Shown: positions 15,883 through 23,781 of the stretch, one piece after another
Layout of the letters: every line of letters begins with the position of its first letter
Numbering within the stretch: position 1 is the stretch's first letter
NCBI GenBank assembly: GCA_902776765.1
Contig: CACYRP010000041.1
Location: forward strand, 1 to 43,816
DNA: 43,816 nt
From: Fibrobacter succinogenes
Lineage (GTDB): Bacteria > Fibrobacterota > Fibrobacteria > Fibrobacterales > Fibrobacteraceae
Direction of reading: 5' to 3'
Notes under the pieces: generated by a model
Databases searched by the model: none
What the model was told of the DNA's origin: nothing
Seen by the model: only the letters and a program-made list of their open reading frames with translations
Program-made: the position numbers and the translations under genes

Positions 15883-18800
15883 ATGACTCTTCGCGAAGCG
15901 TTTGAATCAAAGATGATGCTGCTCCCAGACTTACGGGATCAAGGGCGCCAACAACGATATGCTCTCCATCGAAAAGCCCGAGATAATTCTCGACATCCAG
16001 CGTCGTTACGTGGATGCAGGCGTGGATTGCCTCACCACGAACACGTTCTCGAGCCAGCGCGTGAGCCAGCACGAATACCATCAGGAACACCGCATCGCGG
16101 AGATGAACCGTGCTTCCGTAAAGATTGCGAAGCAGGCCGCCGAAGAAGGCTTCAAGAAGTACGGTCGCAAGGTCTATATATTGGGCGACGTCGGCCCCAC
16201 AAGCAAGATGCTCTCCATGAGCGAAGACGTAAACGACCCGGCAAGCCGCGCCATCACTTTTGACGAACTCGAAGATGCGTACTTGGAACAAATTTCCGTG
16301 CTCATGGAAGAAGGCGTTGACGCCATCCTGATTGAAACGATTTTTGATACGCTGAACGCGAAGGCCGCCCTCAGCGCTTACAGCAAGGCAAACGATGCAC
16401 GCATTGAAGCCGCCAAGGCTGCAGGCACTCCCGAAGCCGAAATTAAGCCGATTGAAGTTATGCTCTCGATGACCGTAAGTGACGCCTCCGGCCGTACGCT
16501 TTCTGGACAAACTGTCGAAGCTTTTGCCGTGAGCGTGATGCACATGCATCCGCTTTCCATCGGCTTAAACTGCGGTCTCGGTGCAGACGGCATGGTGCCA
16601 TACCTCCGCCGCATGGGCGCCATTGCGCCGTGCTACCTCAGTTGCCATCCGAACGCAGGTCTTCCGAACCAGTTCGGCGGTTATGACGACACGCCCGAAG
16701 ACATGGTGCGATTGATGCGAGTTTATCTGGACGACAAGCTCGTGAACATGATTGGCGGTTGCTGCGGTACGACTCCGGAACACATCGCCGCAATGCGCAA
16801 GATGCTTGACGCACTCCCCGCCGACTACAAGCGCCGCGAACCCGCGCCCAAATATGTCACCTGCCCGCGTCTCCGCCTCGCAGGTCTTGAACCGTTGTTC
16901 AGAGAACAAGTTCGTCCGAGCAATGGCGCCGACAGCTGCAACGCCAGCGATTTCGTGAAGGTCGGCGAACGTTGCAACGTCGCGGGTTCCAAGAAGTTCC
17001 TGCGTCTCATCAACGAGAAGAATTACGAAGAAGCGCTCGACATAGCCCGCAAGCAAGTCGATGACGGCGCCGACGTCATCGACGTCAACATGGACGACGG
17101 TCTCCTCGACGCCACAGCCGAAATGCGCACGTTCCTGAACTTGATTGCCTCTGACCCGGCTGTAAGCCGCGTGCCTATCATGGTCGACAGCTCCCGCTTC
17201 GAAGTCATCGAAGAAGGCCTCAAGTGCATTCAAGGCAAGAGCATCGTGAACTCGATTTCGCTCAAGATGGGCGAAAAGGCGTTTATCGAGCACGCACTCA
17301 CCGTGAAGCGCCTCGGCGCCGCCGTGATCGTGATGCTCTTCGATGAAGAAGGTCAGGCCACGAACTACGAGCGTCGTGTACAAATTGCGTCCCGTGCTTA
17401 CGATATCATGGTGAAGCAACTTCACTTTGATCCATCCGATATCATTTACGACCCGAACGTTTTGACGGTCGCTACCGGCATGGCAGAGCACAACGCCTAC
17501 GCCATTGACTTTATTCGTGCCGTCCGCTGGATTATGGACAACCTCCCCGGCGTCCGCATTTCGGGCGGTCTTTCGAACCTTTCGTTTGCATTCCGCGGCA
17601 ACAACTACTTGCGCGAAGCAATGCACACCACGTTCCTGCATTACGCCATCCCAAACGGCATGGGCATGGCCATTATGAATCCGAGTGCGATTATCAAGTA
17701 CAAGACGATTCCGCTTGAACTCCGCATGGCGATTACCGAAGTTATCTTCAACACGGAACCGGAAGCAAGCGAAGAACTCATCGAAATTGCAAGCCGCATG
17801 AACGCTGCCGCCGCAGCTGCAAAAGAAGCGGGCACCAAGTACGATCCAAAGGCAATTTTTGCCATGAGCACCGGCGCAGGTACAAGTTCCGCAGACGCAG
17901 GTGAAAGCGCCGCCGATGCCAAGCCCACCACGCCCGAAGAGCGCCTGCAAGAAGCGCTCCTCAAGGGAACTTCCACAACACTGCAGCCCGACTTGATGGA
18001 ACTCATCAACCGTGGCGATAGCCCAGTCGGCATTATTTCTGGTCCGCTGATGGATGGCATGAACGAAGTCGGCCGCCGTTTCGGCGAAGGCAAGATGTTC
18101 CTCCCGCAAGTCGTCAAGACCGCACGTACCATGAAAAAGGCTGTAGAAATTTTGCAGCCCTACATCGAAGCGGGCAAAGACGCAAACGCATCGAGCCGCG
18201 GTAAAATCGTCATCGCAACCGTCAAGGGCGACGTGCACGATATCGGCAAAAACATCGTCTCCGTGATTATGGCCTGTAACGGCTACGAAATGGTGGACCT
18301 CGGTGTGATGGTCCCCGAAGATGTCATCGTCAAGGCTGCGATTGAGAACAAAGCAGATATCTTGAGCCTTTCCGGTCTCATTACGCCGTCTCTCGAAGAA
18401 ATGTGCACCGTTGCAAAAGCCATGCAGGCCGCCGGTCAACGCATCCCCATTATCGTCGGTGGCGCAACCACCTCGCCCACGCATACCGCTGTGAAAATCG
18501 CCCCGTGCTATGACGGCCCAGTATTCCACGTGCGCGATGCCGCCAGCAATCCGGGCCTCGCCCAGAAATTACTCGATCCCGCCACTCGCGAACAAACGAT
18601 TCAAGAAAACCGCGAAGAGCAACAACGCATCCGCGACAAGCAAAACGGCATCAAGACCGAAGCCGCTAACGCCATGGCCGCAGCAACCTCCACACCGGAA
18701 GAACGCCGCTACAAATGCGACTGGAGCAAGTACCAGCCCGTGGAACCGCCGTTCATGGGCGAAAGCAAGCTCCCACCGATTCCTATCGAAAAGATTATTC

Positions 18801-19513
18801 CGCTCATCAGCTGGGAATACTTCTTCTTCACTTGGAAAATCAAGCCCGAAGAAGAAGAAGCGAAAAAGCTCAAGGCCGACGCCGAAGCGCTCATCAAGTC
18901 GCTCACAAAGCCCGAATACGCACTCCGCGCCGTTCAAGCATTCTACCCTGCCGCCGGTACCGAAAAATCCGTCATCTTCAACACGGGCCGCACAGGCACC
19001 GATGAAGACCTCGTGGAAGTTTCAACTGCGCGCCAGCAGAATCCCGAAGGCACCTGCCTTGCCCTCTGCGACTACATTGCCCCAGCAAACGCAAACACCG
19101 CAAGCGTCTTTGCCGCCCCTGCCGGGAAAGATGTCTTCCGCGATATCGTGGGAGCATTCGCCGTGACCATGAGCGAAACATTCGTCAAACGCTTGGAAAA
19201 GCTCAAAGCCGAACAGGGCGGCAGCGATTACGACGTGCTCCTCATGCAGACTGTCGCCGACCGTCTCGCCGAAGCAGGCGCTGAATACTTGAGCAAGGAA
19301 CTCGAACGAAACAACGGTTGGAAGGGCATCCGCCCAGCCGTCGGTTACCCTGTGCTCCCGAATATCAAGGAAATCTTCAACGTTGCAAAACTCATCGACT
19401 TCAAGAGCGTAGGCATCAGCCTCACCGAAAACGGCGCCATGTACCCGCAAGCCTCCGTGAGCGGCCTCTACATCAGCCACCCCGAAATCGAATACTTCAA
19501 TGTAAAGGTGTAA
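15883..19513 (+). pseudogene. metH: metH, cobalamin-dependent methionine synthase, frameshifted near the 5' end
   Basis: Methionine synthase transfers a methyl group from methyltetrahydrofolate to homocysteine through cobalamin. The original start is ATG 15883 (MTLREAFESKMMLL). At 15925 the frame slips: the expected DGAMGTMI is absent, and the sequence resumes in another frame as QTYGIKGANNDMLSIEKP. Restoring 23 bp would give 1217 aa, close to the usual 1227. Downstream everything is intact in one frame. The homocysteine domain has GLNCGLGA and GGCCGTTPEH zinc ligands, and the pterin domain has GERCNVAGSKKF. The B12 domain carries DVHDIGKN with its His ligand, plus VGGATTSPTHT, and the activation domain has LTENGAMYPQASVSG. 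Translation from ATG 15959 would give 1184 aa without the first strand and without a ribosome binding site. No riboswitch is seen in the 95-bp leader. Confidence 0.85.
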
Positions 19514-19556
19514 CGCAAAACGTCATCCTGAAAGGCGTAGCCTGAAGACAACTCAG

Positions 19557-19627
19557 AAGGCGAGCGTTGCAAAAATGAGTTTACTCATTTTTATAACCGA
19601 GCCAAAGAGTTGGGGCTTTAGCCCAAC
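19557..19627 (+). repeat. Two-hairpin intergenic element, copy A
   Basis: AAGGCGAGCGTTGCA is followed by a perfect 10-bp hairpin (AAAAATGAGT and its complement, loop TT). Then comes ATAACCGAGCCA, and then a second hairpin, GTTGGG/CCCAAC. The same architecture with conserved flanks but different stem sequences occurs at 35517-35580. This copy lies between metH and the converging PII operon; the first hairpin can also serve as a terminator in either direction. Confidence 0.6.
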
Positions 19628-19643
19628 CCAGTGGCTGTACACT

Positions 19644-19994
19644 CTACTTCTTCTCTTCCGGCACCTTGTGCTCCACCTTCCACGGCGTAAGACCCACAAC
19701 GTTATCGACCGGGAGCGCAAACGCAATTCCCTGCCCCATCGTATCGAGGCCAGCCTTTTCGTACAAAGCATGCAGCACTGCATCTTTTACATTCAGCGGC
19801 ACAAGAATCATCACCACTTCCTTTTCTGGCTGGATTGCAATATGGAAGAACGATTCCGCTTCTTTGTTTGCCGTTCCGCGAGCGTTCAAGACCGTACCGC
19901 CGCGAGCGCCAGCGTCCTTTGCGGCTTCCATCACGGTATCGGAGAATCCGTTATTCACAATGCAAATAATTAATTCATGTGTATTCGCTTTCAT
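19644..19994 (-). CDS. PII-like protein 2 of the DUF1538 operon
   Basis: A 116-aa protein with the PII (GlnB-like) ferredoxin-fold pattern: an N-terminal strand ELIICIVNNGFSDTVMEAAKDAG, the T-loop region GARGGTVLNARG, and a KEVVMILVP strand. The uridylylated Tyr of classical GlnB is not visible, so another ligand or partner is probable. It starts 3 nt after the end of the other PII-like gene, with its AGAGGA ribosome binding site inside that gene's last codons. The context implies regulation of the DUF1538 membrane protein encoded first in the operon. Confidence 0.75.
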   Translation of the reverse strand: MKANTHELIICIVNNGFSDTVMEAAKDAGARGGTVLNARGTANKEAESFFHIAIQPEKEVVMILVPLNVKDAVLHALYEKAGLDTMGQGIAFALPVDNVVGLTPWKVEHKVPEEKK

Positions 19995-19996
19995 GA

Positions 19997-20410
19997 TTAT
20001 CCTCTCCCCACCTGGGAACGGTTGTCGCTCAAAAAGTTAAATACGGACTTGCCAATCACACTCGACATCGGTATCGTGTAAGCAATTCCTTTTCCATTTA
20101 CAATTGTCTTGAATTTTTCTTCAAGGCATTCCAAAACAGCAGGCACATGGTCTTCGCCAATAATGCTCACAATTACGGCACGTTCAGGGTCCGCAAGTCC
20201 TAGCGCAGTCATAATTTCTCGCGGAGCCGTGCCATGCCCATAAAGAACAAACTGCACATTCGCCCCAAAAGACTGGATGTAGTCCATATAAAAGTCGGCC
20301 TTCGAGCGCATCACCGTAGTCACAAGAATCTTGAGACGATTCATTGAGACCTTAGAATGGACCTTCTGAGGCGTACTTCTCTTCAAAACTTTTTTCACAG
20401 TTTCAACCAT
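19997..20410 (-). CDS. PII-like protein 1 of the DUF1538 operon
   Basis: A 137-aa protein. Residues about 24-110 fit a PII-like fold (MNRLKILVTTVMRSKADFYM, RAVIVSIIGEDHVPAVLECL, GKGIAYTIPMSSVIG), paralogous to the following gene (GQGIAFALPVDNVVG). The N-terminal 22 residues are basic. AGAGGCG lies 5 nt before the ATG. It follows the DUF1538 gene by 8 nt. Known DUF1538 loci in other bacteria often carry PII-like genes, which supports a sensor-transporter arrangement; the ligand is not deducible. Confidence 0.7.
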   Translation of the reverse strand: MVETVKKVLKRSTPQKVHSKVSMNRLKILVTTVMRSKADFYMDYIQSFGANVQFVLYGHGTAPREIMTALGLADPERAVIVSIIGEDHVPAVLECLEEKFKTIVNGKGIAYTIPMSSVIGKSVFNFLSDNRSQVGRG

Positions 20411-20418
20411 AATCGCCT

Positions 20419-21951
20419 CTACACAAAGTCAATAATTTGTTCGTCATCAGCATCTTGCAAGCGGCGCATCATCATTCTGTTACGCCAAAGTCTTGCCACA
20501 ATTGCCTTGAAACCAAGCACCTGGATCGTAATGAGCGGAGTCATCGCGACCATCGCCACAATCCCGAACGCGTAATTCAAAATCGAATCGCCTCCATCGT
20601 GAATCACGGAGCAGGCTCCAATCGCCAAAGGCAAAATAAAACTCGAAGTCAAGGGACCGCTTGCCACGCCACCAGAGTCAAAAGCAATCGCGGTATAAAG
20701 TTTTGGCACAAAGAACGAAAGCCCAAGTGAAATAAAGTAACCGGGCAACAGGTAATAAATAATCGGGAACCCGATAATAATGCGGAGCATCGAAAGTCCA
20801 ATCGAAATGCCGACGCCCACTGAAAGCGCAATAAGCATGGAGCGCTTTGTCACAAGGCCACCCGTTACTTCTTCGACCTGCTTGTTGAGCACGTGCACCG
20901 CCGGTTCTGCAAGCACGACCACCATGCCAATGATAAAGCCCGCCGTCACAAGCGCATGCGGCCGTTTCGCCAGCTCACACCCGATTTCAAAACCAATCGG
21001 CATAAATCCGACCGTTACAGCGGTCAAGAAAATGACAAGCCCAATAAACGTATAGCAAATCCCGACACCCACCTGTACAAGTTTTACCATCGGGAGTTTA
21101 AGCACTGTCCATTGCAAAGCTCCAAAGAAAGCAACAATCAGCGCAAGCGCAATAAAAACTTCTTTTGCAACCGTCAGCACCACCGGCAAAAAGTGTTCGC
21201 CAAGGCTAGCTTCAATAGAATACGCCGCAGTCGAAAGTTCATAAGTCAAATCGCCCTTCGAAAAAACGACCAAGCCCATCAACGCTAAAATTGGCCCTAC
21301 CGAGCAAAGAGCAATCAAGCCGAAACTGTTTTCCGAAGCGTTCTTACCGCCAATCGCACCTGCAACACCCACACCAAGCGCCATGATAAACGGCACCGTA
21401 ATCGGCCCCGTCGTCACGCCACCAGAATCAAACGCAAGCGGTACAAAGGCATTCCGCCCGACAGACACCATGAGCATCCCGAGCATGAACAGCACCATGT
21501 AAAAGAAAATGATAATCAGCGAAAGGTCTTTCTTAAATACAATCTTCAAAATCGCAAGCAGCAAAAAAATCCCGACACCCACACCAATTGTCGAAATCAG
21601 CAAAATCGGTTTCACGGCATTTTTCACCTGTTCAGCGAGCACGGACAAATCCGGTTCCGCAACAGTAATGAGAACACCCATCACAAAACACACCGAAACA
21701 AGCAACAAAAGCCTACGCGACTTGGTAAGACCCGACCCCACATATGCCCCCATCGGAGTCATGGCAAGGTCTGCCCCCAAGTTAAAAAGTCCAATGCCCA
21801 CAATCAAAAAAACAGCGCTAATCGAAAAAACAACTTGCTCTTTCACCGAAAAAGTGACAAGCGGAGTATGCGAAACCAACAACACAATCAACGTGATGGG
21901 CAAAACAGAGGCAAAAGCCTCTTTCAATTTTTCAAAAAGGATTTTTTGCAT
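20419..21951 (-). CDS. DUF1538 integral membrane protein (probable transporter)
   Basis: A 510-aa polytopic membrane protein with about 12 hydrophobic helices. Two homologous halves are visible: each has a phrase of the type GADLAMTPMGAYVGSGL / GCELAKRPHALVTAGF followed by V-x-AEPD/AEPAVHVL and a later AFDSGGVTTGP / AFDSGGVASGP. The repeated FDSGGV motif is diagnostic of DUF1538. It is the first gene of an operon with two PII-like proteins, so ion or small-molecule transport under PII control is inferred. The -10 TATATT lies only 7 nt before the ATG. Confidence 0.85.
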   Translation of the reverse strand: MQKILFEKLKEAFASVLPITLIVLLVSHTPLVTFSVKEQVVFSISAVFLIVGIGLFNLGADLAMTPMGAYVGSGLTKSRRLLLLVSVCFVMGVLITVAEPDLSVLAEQVKNAVKPILLISTIGVGVGIFLLLAILKIVFKKDLSLIIIFFYMVLFMLGMLMVSVGRNAFVPLAFDSGGVTTGPITVPFIMALGVGVAGAIGGKNASENSFGLIALCSVGPILALMGLVVFSKGDLTYELSTAAYSIEASLGEHFLPVVLTVAKEVFIALALIVAFFGALQWTVLKLPMVKLVQVGVGICYTFIGLVIFLTAVTVGFMPIGFEIGCELAKRPHALVTAGFIIGMVVVLAEPAVHVLNKQVEEVTGGLVTKRSMLIALSVGVGISIGLSMLRIIIGFPIIYYLLPGYFISLGLSFFVPKLYTAIAFDSGGVASGPLTSSFILPLAIGACSVIHDGGDSILNYAFGIVAMVAMTPLITIQVLGFKAIVARLWRNRMMMRRLQDADDEQIIDFV

Positions 21952-21958
21952 CGATTAT

Positions 21959-21964
21959 AATATA
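21959..21964 (-). promoter_or_regulatory. -10 element of the DUF1538 operon, leaderless arrangement
   Basis: TATATT on the minus strand ends 7 nt before the ATG at 21951; no Shine-Dalgarno is present. The -35 position is occupied by the TTATTAGTC repeat, with no consensus hexamer. Confidence 0.45.
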
Positions 21965-21971
21965 ATTAAAT

Positions 21972-22003
21972 GGTTATTAGTCATTGGTTATTGGTCATTA
22001 GTA
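21972..22003 (+). repeat. TTATTAGTC/GGTCATT short-motif repeat, copy 2
   Basis: GGTTATTAGTCATTGG is followed by TTATTGGTCATTAGT, built from the same heptamers as 8861-8893. It occupies the divergent gap between the DUF1538 and sigma factor genes. Such repeats are known as dispersed intergenic sequence in several bacterial groups. Confidence 0.55.
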
Positions 22004-22066
22004 GCTCGAAAAAAATTTTGGTATTTATGCAACCCACCATTCACCCCACGCATCAAAAATAACGAA

Positions 22067-22612
22067 ATGGACGAAAAAGTCATCATAAAGAAAATTCAAC
22101 AAGGCAACCGCGACGCGCTTGGCCTGCTGTGGAAATCCCACAGTACCAACGTTTTGAACCTAGCGTTCAGAATGCTCAAGAACCGCGACGAGGCTGAAGA
22201 TATTCTGATGGACATTTTTGTATCCGTTCCCGGCAAGATCCAGAACTTCCGCGGTGAAAGCGCTCTTAACACCTGGTTGTACCGTCTTACCGTAAACGAA
22301 TGCCTCATGAGGCTGCGTTCCAAAAAGCGCCATGCCGAACTCGAAGAGGAACATATCGAGCTCGTGACGGTTTCCGCCATCGGAAGCAAGCACGAGGAAC
22401 AACTGGATTACGACCCGGAACTCTTGGAATTTGGACTGTCAAAGCTCTCCGCCGAAACACGAAGCATGCTTTGGCTCAAAGATGCCGAAGACCTCGGTAT
22501 CAAGGACTTATCCGAGATTTACAACATGCCCGAAGGAACCATCAAGGCAAGGCTCAGTCGTGCACGTACCGTTGTCAAGAACTATTTACAGGAGAACACG
22601 AACTATGCGTGA
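22067..22612 (+). CDS. ECF-type RNA polymerase sigma factor
   Basis: A 181-aa protein. The ATG at 22067 begins the conserved region; the frame stays open upstream only through the intergenic repeat. Region 2 is clear at residues about 5-75 (NRDALGLLWKSH, FRMLKNRDEAEDILMDIFV, FRGESALNTWLYRLTVNECL). Region 4 is at about 125-175 (LSAETRSMLWLKDAEDLGIK, DLSEIYNMPEGTIKARLSRA). It overlaps the next gene by 8 nt. With the membrane anti-sigma-like and periplasmic sensor genes, it forms a typical signal-responsive ECF unit. The promoter it recognises is not identifiable here. Confidence 0.9.
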   Translation: MDEKVIIKKIQQGNRDALGLLWKSHSTNVLNLAFRMLKNRDEAEDILMDIFVSVPGKIQNFRGESALNTWLYRLTVNECLMRLRSKKRHAELEEEHIELVTVSAIGSKHEEQLDYDPELLEFGLSKLSAETRSMLWLKDAEDLGIKDLSEIYNMPEGTIKARLSRARTVVKNYLQENTNYA

Positions 22613-22946
22613 TCAAATCGATTTTTCAAGGCTAGAAAGAATCAAGCCCAGGGAAAATTCTTGGGAAACGGTCTGCGCAAGACTCGATTCTTCGAAACAA
22701 AAGAAGTTCCTCAAGTTTGTCCAAGCGAGAACCATGTACGCCCTCGCCGCAAGCCTTATAGTCGTATCGTTCCTCGCCGTCTTTACGGTATTCAACCGCA
22801 TGGACTCCGAAACGCTCCTCATAACGAACGCCGCATCCGATGAACTTGTCTCGTGGTACAACGACCTTGGCGAAACAAGCGACGACGAACTGGAAAATTT
22901 GGATACCTATCAATCCATCAGCTATTTATTACAGGAGACAAAATAA
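22605..22946 (+). CDS. Probable membrane anti-sigma factor
   Basis: A 113-aa protein whose start overlaps the sigma factor stop, indicating coupled and stoichiometric synthesis. Residues 1-40 are a charged cytoplasmic segment, residues about 44-62 (YALAASLIVVSFLAVFTVF) form one transmembrane helix, and the acidic C-terminus would face the periplasm. No HxxxCxxC zinc motif of ZAS-type anti-sigmas is present. The assignment rests on position, topology and size. The next gene follows in a TAATG overlap, so all three proteins are made together. Confidence 0.7.
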   Translation: MRDQIDFSRLERIKPRENSWETVCARLDSSKQKKFLKFVQARTMYALAASLIVVSFLAVFTVFNRMDSETLLITNAASDELVSWYNDLGETSDDELENLDTYQSISYLLQETK

Positions 22947-23674
22947 TGAACGCATCCACCAAAACCTTCTTTGCAAGCTTGATTATTTTCGCTTGCTCTC
23001 TTGGCTTCTTCATTGGAGCATTCGCATTCAACAACGCCGGTTTTTCGCCTTGTTCTAAAAATGGAATTTGCGAATTCCAGCCTAGCGATTGCTGCAAAAA
23101 GAATTTAGACTGCTGCAAGAAAAAGGCAGATTGTTGCAAAAAGAAAGCCCCCTGCGGCCCGGATTGCAAATGCCCACACTGCATGCGCCACGGTCAAGAA
23201 TTCGGTGAAGGCCCGCACCACCACAAGGGTGAACACTTCCATGGTGAACCGCCGCGCGATCCGAATTTCAAGGGCAAAGATTTCGGCAAAAAGTTCGATT
23301 TCAAGAAAGGCGAAGCCTTCATGGACTCTGTATTGCAAGTGACCCATGAACAGAAGACCGCACTCGAACAGCAGCGTCACTTTATGGATTCTACGTTCAA
23401 AATTCTTCGCAAGCAAAAGAAAGAAGCCGAAAGGTCTCTCCGCGATGCACTCGATGCCAACGACGACAAGAAAATTGCAGCAGCCAAAGCTGAAATTCTC
23501 AAGGCTCAAGAAGCATTGCTCAACCACAGAATTAAGGGTGTCAAGGACTTCAACAAGATTCTTACCAAGGAACAGTTGGAAAAGTTCAAGTCCATGCAGT
23601 TCGAACACATGAAGCACGCCAAGCATGGCAAAGGCGAACACGGCCCGGAACACCACGAGCAGCCACAAGACTAA
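22946..23674 (+). CDS. Cys-rich Spy/CpxP-like periplasmic metal or stress sensor
   Basis: A 242-aa protein with an N-terminal signal or membrane anchor (residues 6-28). Residues about 47-80 hold three CCKK units (DCCKKN, DCCKKK) and CGPDCKCPHC, giving eleven or more cysteines in 35 residues, followed by a His-rich stretch (HHHKGEHFHGE). Residues about 115-225 form a long amphipathic helical domain (TFKILRKQKKEAERSLRDAL, then a LTKEQLEKFKSM end) like Spy/CpxP/ZraP and Metal_resist proteins. The C-terminus is again His-rich. The operon with an ECF sigma factor recalls CnrYXH-type metal control. The metal is unknown. Confidence 0.75.
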   Translation: MNASTKTFFASLIIFACSLGFFIGAFAFNNAGFSPCSKNGICEFQPSDCCKKNLDCCKKKADCCKKKAPCGPDCKCPHCMRHGQEFGEGPHHHKGEHFHGEPPRDPNFKGKDFGKKFDFKKGEAFMDSVLQVTHEQKTALEQQRHFMDSTFKILRKQKKEAERSLRDALDANDDKKIAAAKAEILKAQEALLNHRIKGVKDFNKILTKEQLEKFKSMQFEHMKHAKHGKGEHGPEHHEQPQD

Positions 23675-23722
23675 GATTATCTAAAACGCAACACATTTGA
23701 TTTTCATGATTCCTTGATTAAC

Positions 23723-23760
23723 AAGCCTTCGGCCGACCAGCCGAAGGCTTTCTGTTTTTT
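23723..23760 (+). terminator. Intrinsic terminator of the sigma operon
   Basis: An 11-bp perfect stem (AAGCCTTCGGC and its complement, 6-nt loop) is followed by TCTGTTTTTT. It separates the operon from recC. Confidence 0.85.
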
Positions 23761-23769
23761 GCAAAAAGA

Positions 23770-23775
23770 TATATT
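23770..23775 (+). promoter_or_regulatory. -10 element of recCBD, leaderless arrangement
   Basis: TATATT ends 6 nt before the recC ATG; there is no Shine-Dalgarno. The -35 position shows no consensus. Confidence 0.4.
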
Positions 23776-23781
23776 GTACTC

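Noticed and set aside
16565..18529. 654-codon minus-strand open frame opposite metH
   Set aside because: His/Cys/Phe-rich product without motifs; caused by the strong codon bias of metH.
21509..22066. Long N-terminal extension of the sigma factor frame
   Set aside because: It reads antisense through DUF1538 and then through the heptamer repeat; the conserved region starts at 22067.
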